Source: Branchiostoma belcheri (taxonomy: Eukaryota; Chordata; Leptocardii; Amphioxiformes; Branchiostomatidae). Taken from it: a stretch of DNA of 64,000 nucleotides. Location of the stretch: NCBI RefSeq assembly GCF_001625305.1, contig NW_017802980.1, positions 165,895-229,894 on the forward strand. The letters run 5' to 3'. Numbering within the stretch: position 1 is the stretch's first letter; every line of letters begins with the position of its first letter. Positions 1-12,700 of the stretch are shown here, one piece after another. Position numbers and translations under genes: made by a program. The notes under the pieces are model-generated. The model was not told the origin of the DNA and ran no database searches. It saw only the letters and a program-made list of their open reading frames with translations.

Positions 1-233
1 GCTAAATTTTGAGAGCTGGCTACGTATTATGCTGAATTCAGGAAACCTCTCGATTACGCTTTAGATTAAATTCCAAGTGGCTACAACGCATTACGTAGAA
101 TTAAATCAGCGAATACGCTCTACGCAAAATGCGCCAAGTACGCTCTATGTTGAATAAGAGCGGTCCGTCTACGCTCTACGTAAAATTAAAAAGGCCGATT
201 ATGCTCTTCGGAAAAGGGCATGTGGGCCCCCAA
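1..233. repeat. CGTAAAGCGT-type element, right part
   Basis: AT-rich stretches alternate with many copies of short units such as TACGCTCTACG and ATTACGCTTTACG. The right end reads into GGAAAAGGGCATGTGGGCCCCC, matching the right end of the copy at 44482-44966. The left end lies outside the window. Other copies are at 19350-19630, 43899-44109 and 54117-54313. Confidence 0.7.
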
Positions 234-1544
234 AGATGGCTGGAAGTCTGTACAACCAGTCTTTGCCTGGAAGATAGAGTTGACTGACCCATAATACTGG
301 TGTCAGATGTTCATAAGGTCAAGTGTTAATTGTCACTGGGTCAGGAATCATGTATATGATTTAGTTTTGACGAAAACAATCATGGTAAACCAGCTGCACT
401 TGTATTGGGTTGGATCTTAAAATAACTTGACCAGGGTACAGCCAAGAAAATGTATTTGCCACTTGTATTAAAAATGGACAGGTATAGCCAAACATTTGTC
501 TGTTAGAAGTAAATATCACTTCTTCTGTAAAAAAAAGTGTATTGTCTGAGTTTGTTACATTTTGTCTACTTCCTCCAGGTCTGGAGTGAAGCATTATTGC
601 ACTAATGTAACCAGTATAGAGTCAGATCAGTGCTCTACCTATAAAGGACCTACCAATGAAATTTACCTTTACAAAAAGAGAAAAAAAATGCACAAAGCAG
701 GCTATTTACAAACTACAGTGTTCCCTTCATGGTTCCATTTTGGCCTATTTTTATTTTATTTATTTTTTTTTCATCCGCCCGCTCCATTATTTTGCTAGAA
801 AAATCTGTTAACCAACAAATTAAAATGAGTGGCCTAAGTCTAGTGTGATTGCAGAAGGTCACTTGAATATATCATTGAAACCTAGTAAAATGTCAAATCA
901 CTATGACATAAAAATGCAGGGTTTGATGACAGATGGCTTTTTTCTAAAGCAGAGGAAAGAAGAAAAAGGGAACAAATAGCTCATCAGGGAATTGTTTAAG
1001 AGGTTTGTTTGTGATACTGCAGAATGTCACAGTCAATGTTGCGTTCAAAGGTGTTGCTAGGTGCTATTTCAGTATTTGCAGATTATGTAAGGATCATACA
1101 AAATCATTCACAACTGCAATGAAAAAATGCTATTTTTTTCACAGTATAACTTTGTGCATGACCAAAATGCATGTAGCATACATAGAACACAGATGGAAGA
1201 TGAAATCTGGATTATGAGGAAGCCAGAGGCTCAAAAGTTCATGCTTTTTACAAAAAAATAAAGTTAAAATCGATCCTTTCAACAAAAAACAGGTCCTGAA
1301 ACGAGCCCATTATTTAAAATATTTTGACAACTTGTGTCCAAGGATCAATTTAGTTATTATCAAATCAAACATAACCACTTCATGAGAAGTTTACGTGTGA
1401 GAGTTATTCCAACATTGTATTGTACAACATACACATGACTATTGTCATTCTTGGAACATTTTGTAACAATATCACATCTATTAGGTGGTATTGCACTCAC
1501 AAAACAGGTCCATGTGCCATATAAGCTGGTCATCTTGTCACAGC
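234..1544. other. no gene seen
   Basis: AT-rich DNA with only short chance open frames. I see no splice-bounded exon or recognisable repeat. It could hold 3' untranslated sequence of the CSRNP gene, but no clear poly(A) site was found. Confidence 0.4.
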
Positions 1545-1811
1545 AGGCTTCAGGCACGTCGGCAGAACGTAGTGCGCCTGCGCAGAACCCCGTATTTTCA
1601 TGTTTTTCCTTGAGTTTTTGGTTAACGTTGCATCAGAATTTTGCTTGTTGCAGAGGATATTCTTTCCGACATAACATTTGGAAACTACTGTCGAAATGCT
1701 AACCTTATATGAGCAATACAACCTTATATGCGGTTCTGCCGAAATGCTATGTACAATACATTACGGGTTTCGCGCAGGTGCAGTACGTTCTGCCAACGTG
1801 CTCAGGCTTCA
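1545..1811. repeat. hairpin (MITE-like) element
   Basis: The two ends are imperfect inverted repeats of about 46 bases: AGGCTTCAGGCACGTCGGCA on the left matches, reversed, TGCCAACGTGCTCAGGCTTC on the right. The middle is AT-rich and non-coding. Only one copy is seen in the window. Confidence 0.6.
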
Positions 1812-2444
1812 CATGTTTGCATGCAAATTTGAACCAATCTCCAACCTCCTACTATCAGTACAATGACTCACTGTTTCAAGTCTTATAAAACTGCAGAAGC
1901 TCAGAATGCATACAACATACAGTACTGGCAGGTAACTTCAGTGTTTTGTCCTTAAAAATACCGTAGTAGTACAAAGAGGTTACCCATTGTTAAACACTAA
2001 ATCTTATAATATAAATAACATCAAACATTTGGAGTAAACCCTGGGCTGTTTTGATGGTTCCAATGGTCATTACAATGCCATACATGTATTCACATCTATC
2101 CAGGTCTCAGTTTATTCTTTTCTCAATAGGACACAAATTAGCAGTGGTTTCAAATCTCAATCAATCCTTGTATATTTCTCTAAGCAGTGTACAACACTTC
2201 TATCCCCGATTGACAACATCTGAACTCATCATATTCAGCCTTTTTCTGGAAGGTGCCTATCAGAACCACTAGATCTTTGGCACAGTGCAAAACACAAGCT
2301 TGAAATAATCTGGGATAGGTAAGTTTCCAATTTCTACAAGGCCAGCTTCTTCTGTTACATGTACAACACAATGTCATGTATTTTGAAAAAAGAACATTTT
2401 AGAAGCTTTTCTTCTGTGAATCAATTTCTTTTGTAAGGGTTAGA

Positions 2445-2868
2445 GCCCTGGTCACAACCCGCCGTAGGTGCTGTTTGTCTGTACGTTTTTTGGGAGGCTA
2501 CGTCTGCTACGTTTATTCTGAAAACGTGGGGAAGGAGTGGCATCGACACACGTCACTCGCACGGTTGCGCAAGGTGTAAGAGTGTAGTCTGCATGCCACG
2601 TCTGGCCGTGAGCTTCTTCCGTACGGTACGTACGGGGCACGCGCGTCGCACGTACTCGCACGTACGGGTGGTGAATCTGCAGACCGCACGCAGAAAAAGT
2701 TTTACATGCACTTAAAGTTCTACGGCGTGTCTGCGTGCTCCCAAATCCGTGGGATTCCGTACGGAGGCGGTACTCACCACGCACGGATGCCCTACGCTTG
2801 CCTACGTTTGTGCACGTAGACAGCACGCAGAAGCACGTACGGCGGGTTGTTACCAGGCCTTTACAAGT
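2445..2868. repeat. CGTACGG-rich hairpin element, full copy
   Basis: Inverted ends GGTCACAACCCGCCGTA and TACGGCGGGTTGTTACC bound a GC-rich, CpG-rich interior full of ACGTACGG units. Partial copies sharing the central block lie at 6904-7110 and 20455-20695. The open frame across it (2452-2883, minus) is a by-product of the CpG-rich repeat. Confidence 0.75.
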
Positions 2869-3769
2869 GTGTATAGTTTTCACACATCGAGTTAGTGACC
2901 AAACTGGGATGACACAGACCTACACTATACCCTTGTTCACTGAAGATTGAGGTATGTTTAAAACATTGTTGTGTGTAAATGATTGTTGTAATTATGTAAC
3001 TAAATATTTTCATAACATAACATGTTTGGGGCATATTGTACTTTCTAACTGCAACATTATGAACAAAATTCAGCACCATTTTAGAACATCAGTCAGCTGA
3101 CATTAGCACACATGTCCCCTCCCCAAAATACAACCAGCCTAGTCCCAAGGAAAGGAAACTAAGCTTGATGTTTTAGTACAGAATTTAAAAGCATTTTAAG
3201 CTCTTCAAGCAGAATTATGATTCCGAGATCTATACATTCATAATATTTGGCAGTCTGCTTCAGAATCTGTATCCACTTTTGTGTTAATCTGTTTACTTTG
3301 GGCACATGACTTATTACACTGGTATAAGTAGTAAGTACTATTCATATAATCATAACTTTATCCCCATCTCCTTGCTTACAGGCTTGTCAAGTCTCCATAC
3401 ATGCTACCCTTTTCAATGACAGCTCAAAGACAATAAATACAAGTACATGTAACGTTACATCAACCTTTCCACAACAACAAGGCTCTACCATCTCATAAAT
3501 AGGTTCAATATAGGTTAAAATGGTGAGGGTGCCAAGGGATAGACTGTGCAACTTTGAGACATAATCAATTGGACACTTTGTAGTTATAAAATAGCCCAGC
3601 TTTTCGACCTTTTTGTTTCTATCATGTAAAAGTAGCTTGGGCACAGATAGACACAATTCACACAGAATTCACAAAGATGCCCCTCTAAATGTAGATACAG
3701 TCACTATACTGTTCATTAAAAAATGCGGTTAAGTATTGGTTCATACCACTGACACCTTTCTTAGTAACG
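2869..3769. other. CSRNP 3' flank
   Basis: Sequence directly downstream (minus strand) of the CSRNP stop codon, so at least part is probably its 3' untranslated region. No coding exon or repeat was recognised. Confidence 0.4.
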
Positions 3770-6700
3770 TTACACTGAGACTGTTTCCACAATCGATGCC
3801 TTGATCGCATCACTGAAAGTTTGGTTCTCCTCACTTAGAGTTCCAATCTTTTCTTCAGCTTCTTCGTATTCCACCATTCCTAACTTTTCCAGCTCACAAG
3901 TTGTAGTTGAATTGTCGGTTAGCGGAATGCAGTTGGTCTCCAGCGGTATTGGCACAATGTTCTCTTGATTGGAGTTCTCGTCTGGCATGAGACTGACCGT
4001 TTCGACTCCTCCAATCTGTCCATCCGTGTCCAGAACATCTCCAAGCGGCTCCAGTCTTCCAGCTGGCTTAGCATACGTCAGATTAGTGTAACTCTTTCCA
4101 ACTCTGTCCTCAATTTCAGACTCTACTTCAGATAGGTCAGGAATGCAAGAATTCTTTGGAGATGTAAGGGTTTCCTGAGCTGCGTGCTCTTCCACACAAC
4201 ACTGCTCTAATGGCGAAGACAACTTATAGTTGGAACGATCTTCATACACATAACTATCACTGTCACTACTGTCTGAGTCAGAGGTGTCTGGACTCTTATA
4301 CTGGTAAACGGCTGACATGGCACATTTTTGTTGAATAGTATTTTCTTCATCAGAATCATTATAGTGGAGACCACTGGGTAACATACTAGTGCCGTTACAG
4401 TGAGGGTTTAGAACACGACTATAGAGGTTTCCACTGGAGGAAGAACTTCCCGGGCTTGAGAAACTAGCCTGGGGGACCTGGTAGGCAACCTCTAAGTGTC
4501 CATGTACAACCGGAGACACCAGAAGGCCCCCATCAGAGGGAGTTTCTCCTAGCCTATCATCATGGGCGGTATGACCATTCAGGCCAACTACAGCCCCAGT
4601 GTCAGTATTATCTCTGACCACGTTCACAACTGTTTTCACCTTCTCCAGACCGCCCGCTCCTCTTGGGTGGAGGCCGTTCTGCTTCTTCTCCAGCTCCAGC
4701 CGCATGATGGTGTGGATGAAGTGGGTACGCACTCGGACAGGGTTGAACTCAATCCTCCCTGCCAAGTTCCCACAGCCATCTTTGGTACAGCCGCATGGGA
4801 AGGACAATCTATCTACCTGTTCCAGACAAAAAAACATACATGGAAAACATTTACTATCTAGACATCATCTTCATCATAGGAACTAGAGAAGTAACATTTG
4901 CAAAGCAAATGCATAATGTTTACCTTCAGACATGGTCTGCCCTGTTAATTCTTACTCAAACACATTCACATACATGTACTACTAGTATATGGTGACAGGA
5001 GCAGAGCAGACCATGAAATTGCAACATTATATAACCCAACACCAGTCACCATGGGGACAGACATCAACAAATCATGTCATTGGTCAGGTCAGAAGTCACT
5101 GTTTGGAGAAGAAGAGGAAGAAACTGAGCAAAAACAACATGTTTTCCTGTGGTAAACATAAATAGAACATTACTGTCAAATATGCAAACAAACTGGTCAT
5201 TACATGACAAATATTTGCAGTAGGTACAACACAGGTGTCTCTGACATCGTCAATTAATTTGTTTTTCACAAGAATTAAAAGTGCTCATATGAAAGAGGCA
5301 GCTGATCATTATTTTGCAGTGTTTTTAGCAAACAACCAAGAATAAGGCTATGTTGTACAAATCTCACAACTTTGCCAGATGTCCCTGTTCAAGGTTGCCA
5401 GGAATATGGTCCAGTTGAGCTGCCCCCAAGGCTCAAATGTCAACTTTTTACCAGGTACAACAAGATTTTGGACAAATTCGTATGACCAGTGGGGCTGGAA
5501 TTTTAGAAGAACTGCTCACTCAGTGTCATTGAATAAAAAGTTATGTTTGATCTTTCCTTTGAAACCCTCTCAAAAACACAGGAAATACCATTTCAGAGGG
5601 TTCAATTTTCAAAATTTTCAGGGAATCATGCCCCTCTAGTCACCTTGTCGCTGATTCCCCCCTTCAAAACCCTGGCCATGGACATGATTTGAAAGTTCCA
5701 GGGATAGCTATGTAGGGTTGGTGGCTGGAGCTTCTATTGCTTGTGATCTACGTTTCATCAGAAAATCCCCCCCCAAAAAAAAAAACATTGATCCCGGAAC
5801 ATTTGCAAAGGACGCTAGATTCCGACAGTCAGATAGTCCAGATAGTCCTTCTAGGGAACATGGAAAAAGAAAGTCCAGGAATTATTTGTTAACTGTAATG
5901 ATAAGTTCACGGTACAGAAGTGACAGTGAAAACAGTGAACATAACAGTACAGTGAAAAAATCAGGAATTACAGTACACCATTAAATAAGCTACCAACCTG
6001 GCATTTAATGTCTGCAATACTGCAGGCACATGTCTCAGGGTCACAGTACACCTGACAGTTACATCCGCACATCTCTCGCGACATTCGGATTTGCCGCAGC
6101 TCCCTTTTCTCATTACTGTCAATTCGCTTGACTCCTGCAGAAAAATGGAGAAAAAAGGTCAGACATTTTTGTTATGGGACAACCACTGGGGCTCATATGA
6201 CACCGGGAACATGAACATCATGATTTTATGCCACACCAATTTAATTTGTTGGTTCTCGTATCTTCTCAGAAAAAAATATGAAGCGACAGGGCGAAAAATA
6301 AAAATAAAAACAGGCCTAGGCATCCTATTATAGCCCCAAATGCTTCGATTGCAGCCATGAAGTCAACACAAAGGGCTGGGATAAAATTTAAACAATAAAT
6401 TTTTTAACCAAACCACTGCATTAAGAGATTGAAAAACTGTAACAAGTAGGAAGGACTTTCCTCAATTGTTGCGAGCAAAATATGAGCATTTTTAGTTGAT
6501 TCAGAACCAGAATAGAAGAGGCGAATCCGAGAACCAACAAATTAGATTGGTGTGGCTTTATGTTTGCACAAGTTGTACACAGTACAATTTCAGTGAGAGG
6601 ATCCATGACAAGACATACTGAATGATTTAGCAGTGAAAACATTATTTTATCATGCATTACCGGTATATCTACTTGAAGTCCATCATAGTAATAAAGCAAC

Positions 6701-9700
6701 CATAGGGCCAGGTGTTCATTTTTGTGGTAGACATGAGATGTGAGTGTTTGAAATTATAAAGCTATAGTTTGTTCTTTAGTGGGAACTACAAGTTAGTACA
6801 AGTTGAACTCTGTGACTTGTAGAATTGTGACAGATATCATTGCATGAAGATATCTCAGTGGGAACTGAAAGTCCATGTCATTTACACCCGTGATCAGTTA
6901 AGCTTCGGTCACAACCCGCCGTACGCGCTTCTGCGTGCTGTCTACGTGCAAAAATGTAGGCAAACGCAGCGCATCCGTCCGTGGTGAGTACCGCCTCCGT
7001 ACGGAATCCTACGGATTTGGGAGCACGCAGACACGCCGTAGAACTTTAAGTGCATGTAAAACTTTTTCTACGTGCGGTCTTCAGATTCACCACCCGTGCG
7101 TGCGAGTACTGTCGACATCATCAATTGGTTGCATCACGTATCGGTAAAGTCTCGTGTGAATAAAGTCGCGTGTTTGTAAACCATAACTCTCGCGAGATCA
7201 ATTGGAAAGTGATTGGTCATTAATTATCCTGATGAAGGTGACAGTGGTTGCTGAAAATTTTATCTCTCTGTAAACTGGGTGTTGGAACAAAGTTCAACTT
7301 TTTACTAAAACTACTTGACGTGTGACCCCAAGTAAGGGTTGGTCATTACTATAGATTTTGTGAAAATACATACTGTCTGCCATCAATCAATGGCACACTG
7401 CATTTGTACCTGCTGCTCGGAGCATGAGACGTCTCCTCTTGGTGGCAACAGGCTGCAGGAAGTAGTAGTCATCAGGGTCCTCTGGGTCAGACTCGGACTC
7501 CTCTCCCTGATACAAGTCAACAAACAACAGCATATCTCAAATCAAATCAAATATATATTTTTTATTTTATTTGGTAAGGCTCTCACGGGCAAATACCCGA
7601 ATTTCGTCCTTATTACATAAGTACATAGAGCATTAAAAACAATGATTTGTGACACTCTTCATTGTGCACACGAAACAACATAGGCAAACACACTATTAAG
7701 ACATATTCAAAGACGATTACACAATTAAAATCTATGCACATTATTCAGTTATTACGCAGGATTTAGCTAGGTACTAAGCTTGGCCGGTCATGTAGTACGT
7801 AGTGAAGAACCAGCCAGTAGGCTTCTACTCTGGAACCCTGATACCGGTAAGAGAAGAGTTGGACACCCAAACATAACAGTTAAGAAACTTATTGAAACTG
7901 AAACTGGCTTGGAGGGACATGACCTTTTCTCAGTGATGTATAACAAACAGTTGTGGCGAGCTAACTTTGTATGCTCCACCTCTACGGAGGATGAATGATG
8001 ATGATGATGATGATGACTATATATATATAACACTACTGCTGAATTGTCTTGTTATAGAGGCGAACAGCACAATGAAGGAATGAGTTGCTAAGTCTCTTAG
8101 TCCGGGCTTTAGGTAGACTGATTGTGCCAGAGTTTCTGAGTGACCGTCCCGTGGCACCTGACCTAGTGGGCGGAACTAATTGTAGAGGGTGATCCTCCTG
8201 AAGCATGCGTTGGAACAGGTGTACTGCCGCATCTTCCCTCCTCGACTTCAGATCTACAGCAACTTCTCAAATTACAAACTTCATCTGTGTTTGTACTTAC
8301 ATGTTTAAAGTTAAAACTTAAGATCCAACACAAAGACGTTCTCTCAACTAGAGCTTTTGACCAGTCACTCTGGTCTTCCTCAGTAGACTGATGCAGTGTT
8401 GACGTCAAACTTCAAAGAAGCCACGTGACAAGCCTGATGTTGAGTATGCTTATCAATAATCAAAGGACATTGAAACCTGTGTCTGTCTTGTCATTGTGCT
8501 TTTAAATCTATAGGACCCCTGGGTGGTTGTCATACTCTTGGACAAGTTTGAGACTATTTCAGCATCATGACCATATTTATCATGAAAAGAAACAATAGGG
8601 CTGCGTACCGGTCCACACGGACCGGAAAAATAGTATCGGTCCGGTCCGAAAAAACCTAAACGTCGGTGGATCGGTTTTTTTTTAACCGGAACAAAAATTC
8701 ACACTTGATCACTACACCCAAGGTGGCCTGCCAGGAAAATGAACATCCAGCGTTAAAATAAAGAGATGTACCTTAGTTTCCGTCTCTGAGAACTAGTTAG
8801 ATGTGAGATAAGAAACCTAGTTATATCATCCATGGTTATATTTGATGTTCTTTGAAAGATACAGGACAAACTGTCAACACTTTATTCATGTTTCTGTCAT
8901 TATTGAAGAATTTCAGTAGAACATGTGACGCGCGTGGATTTTCAGGTACAGGTACAGGTCCGGACCTGGATCTAAACCTCCGTACCTGTACCTGTACCTG
9001 ATGTTACGAAAAGGTACGCAGCCCTTATGAACAAGCCCTTATATTCAGTAAGGCAAAACTGTGTTACCTGTGACTCAGAACTGTCAGTCGCCATCTGCTT
9101 CACCATCTGCTGCTGATGCTTATGATGACGGATGATGGCCTGGTGAATACGGTCCTGTTCCTCCTCATACCCCTTCAGACTAAACTTCTGCACATGGCAA
9201 TGGTGGGCTGACATACCTGGGGACATAATCTGCCAGTTTAGATTCCTGTGTATTTGGGTATGAATACAAATGAATATCCAACAACAGACCATCAATGCGC
9301 AAAGTGTGGACCTCTGTCGTGCCCGTAGCCAGGGTGGGTTTGGAAGAACCCACCCACAAGGCTCAAAGGTCCACTTTTTGGTCCACTTTTTACGTAAAGG
9401 TCCACTTTTTGGTCCACTTTTTATGTAAAGGTCCAAGATTTTTCTTGAAAAGATGGACTGGAATCATAGAAAAACTGCTCCCTTTGTCATGGAATAAAAA
9501 TTTCTCCCTGATTTTTTATTGGAAATCCTCTCAAAAATGCAAAATGACATTTTAGAAGGTTCATTTTTCAAAATTTTCCGGGGGCCCCTAGGAACCTCGT
9601 GCCTTTGGCGGCTTTAATTGTTGTGATCTCTTTATCTGTCAATATTATAGCTCATGTTACGTAGGTTTTTGCTCAGATAAACTATTACCAAAGGTACTTC

Positions 9701-12700
9701 CCTATGTGCGTTTGCATGGAACATAGGTCGGAATTAGGACCCCTCCCGTTATAGCTTGTAATACTAGTAGTTGTATGGCAGAAACTTACCAAGTGTAGAT
9801 CCACCTTGACTGGGAACAGAAGTGAAGCCTTGAGTCCGTTTGAAGTAGAAAACTGTGACTCCATCAAACGCAATCTTTCCTCCCTTTGCCTTCTTACCTT
9901 TCTTCAATATTGGTGCTAAAGTTTTGGATACAAACAACAAATTTAAGAAGTGACAAGAACAGTATCACAGTAAAAAAAATTTATTAAAAAGATATTGAGC
10001 ACCTCTTTCATGCACCCTCATGTGTGAATACAGTCCAATGAGATGGATACTCAGTAGGTATATTCATAATCATATACATGACTAATTACATATACATTTC
10101 TTGTATTAATCTTTATTTCAAAGAAGAAATTAATTTGCAGTGAAGGTAATATCATGCATCCTGGATCCATATTATTTTCTTTTCTTTGCTTAATTTCAAA
10201 TTGTAATGGCTACTCATTGCAATGTTTCTGTTTCAAATTATATTATTTTATACACTCCAAAAATTCAGGGATTCAGAATTATTGGGATCCAGAGCTTAAA
10301 GTTCTTTCTTCATCATACATATCAAGTGCACTTCTAGGAGTCATCCAAAATTTCATACACTGCTACTTGGCAGCCTCCGTAGCAGGCTTATAGAATTGGG
10401 GGTTTGGTGTCTTGGGCTGTTTTCTGATAGTAAACGGGGGTAATTCAACCAGGCCGGCTATGTTGTCCAGAAAATAGCACATAAAAGGTCCCAAAGACCC
10501 TGAAGACCCCCAAATTTTGGCGTGCTATGGAGGCTAGCTACTTGGTAAATCCCTCACTCTCACATACCCCTCCCCCCCACACACACACACTTTTTCATTA
10601 ACAAGCTTTTTATTTTTACCTGCACTCAATTTTTCTTCTGCAAAATGCAGTCTTGTATTTTAAGCCAAGCTATAGCATTGCAATTTTGGTGAAAAAATAT
10701 TAAGATACCAGTAGATAAACAAATTTAAATTCATTAAAAAAATGTAAGAGTTACATACTACAAAAAAATGTAAAATCCTCTGGAATAATAGAGAAATTTC
10801 TTGCAAATTCATGTCGGAGGCTAATTGCAAATTACAACAAGAAGCCATAGGCGACAATCCTCCGTGAAGTTTTATATATTTCAACAAAATCCCAAGCGTC
10901 AACGCCAGACCTACTGTGCAGACATTATAATTAGGCAACGGTTAATACAATGAGGGCGCGTCACAAGCATAAAACATACAAAGAAAATCCATTACTGCTC
11001 CCAGGGCGTGTAAAGATACTGTGCTACTGTGCTTCAGCCCCACGGTCTTACCGTGCCTGTACCTAATTAAGCGCGCCTGGAACAGGCCAAATTCCAGCAA
11101 CAGTTGCGGTAAGCACCGCGAGTGTTACTACCGCCGGCCAGATGACCAGGATATCTGCTTAGACTACCTCTGCTACCAGACAACTGCCTAAACCTACGGC
11201 CTATTCCACAGGATTGTAAAAGTAGGGATGTTTATAAAATATGCATTTACTTCAATATCAAAACAGCTACGGTAAAAATAAAAAGACGTGCATCATCCTG
11301 GACATAATGCCACACCACATGCGAAATTACACAGAAATGCGACGTACGGAAGAATGCGTTTTGGCTGCGAACATCTTCCAAAAAACTTGGCATCTCTTAA
11401 GCATGGGCAAAAACATCTGGAACCACTTATCAAAACCACCCCGTATCTGCATGAAGTTCCACCCCCCCACTGCTATTCCAAACAACGCGTTTTTCTGGAC
11501 CATTCCAATTCGCCTCGTAATTGTGGGGGTGCATCTGCAATATTACATTGACCGCGAAAGCAGCAACGGCAAAAATACACATTCGTGCATCAACACGGGC
11601 ATGCCCGCAGACGGCGTATATAATTGCGTGCCAATTACACAAGGAGAACCCAGTGTTTTGACTGCGAACACGAAAAACCAGCNNNNNNNNNNNNNNNNNN
11701 NNATGCATTTACTTCAATATCAAAACAGCTACGGTAAAAATAAAAAGACGTGCATCATCCTGGACATAATGCCACACCACATGCGAAATTACACAGAAAT
11801 GCGACGTACGGAAGAATGCGTTTTGGCTGCGAACATCTTCCAAAAAACTTGGCATCTCTTAAGCATGGGCAAAAACATCTGGAACCACTTATCAAAACCA
11901 CCCCGTATCTGCATGAAGTTCCACCCCCCCCCACTGCTATTCCAAACAACGCGTTTTTCTGGACCATTCCAATTCGCCTCGTAATTGTAGGGGTGCATCT
12001 GCAATATTACATTGACCGCGAAAGCAGCAACGGCAAAAATCCGGAGGTCCTGACCTCCTTCACGGAGTAAAAATAAAAGAACATAGAGTTTGAAATAACT
12101 AAAATCTAAAGATGAAAGGTACTTGTCTAAAACTATAGCTATGTGTAAAACTATGTCTGAAGGATTTGACTTTTGTATGTAACTCCTAATAGTTCTATTC
12201 CTACGCCTAGAATATGATTTAGACTGTCAAAATGGCCACCTACAACAGATTTAACACACATTACAGTCTTGACCTGCCATGTACTTGGACCACGTCTTGT
12301 GGGTGTAATTCTTGTATTGCTTCTAGACCTCACTAAGACTTGTTTCAACTTATCAGATATATTTGAATTATGCTTAACCTTCTATTTCGATTACCTATTC
12401 TGTGTATTGCTGTAATTGTTATTTTTGACTAGGTAAATTTTGATGTTGTATAGTGTTTTTGTATGGGGGAGGACAACTTGTAAAGGTGCGTATGCACCTG
12501 TTTTGCCCTCCCTTTCACTTTGTGATAAATCAAAATAAACAAATAAACAAATGCATGAGAAGAACTAGAGAAGTAACATTTGCAAAGCAAATGCATAATG
12601 TTTACCTTCAGACATGGTCTACCCTGTTAATTTTTACTCAAACATATTTACATACATGTGCTACGAGTATAATGTAACAGGAGTAGAGCAGACCATGAAA

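Noticed and set aside
11241-11984. 247-aa frame with an internal repeat
   Set aside because: It is a repeated non-coding element read through a 20-base gap; the 'tandem protein' is an artefact of duplicated DNA.
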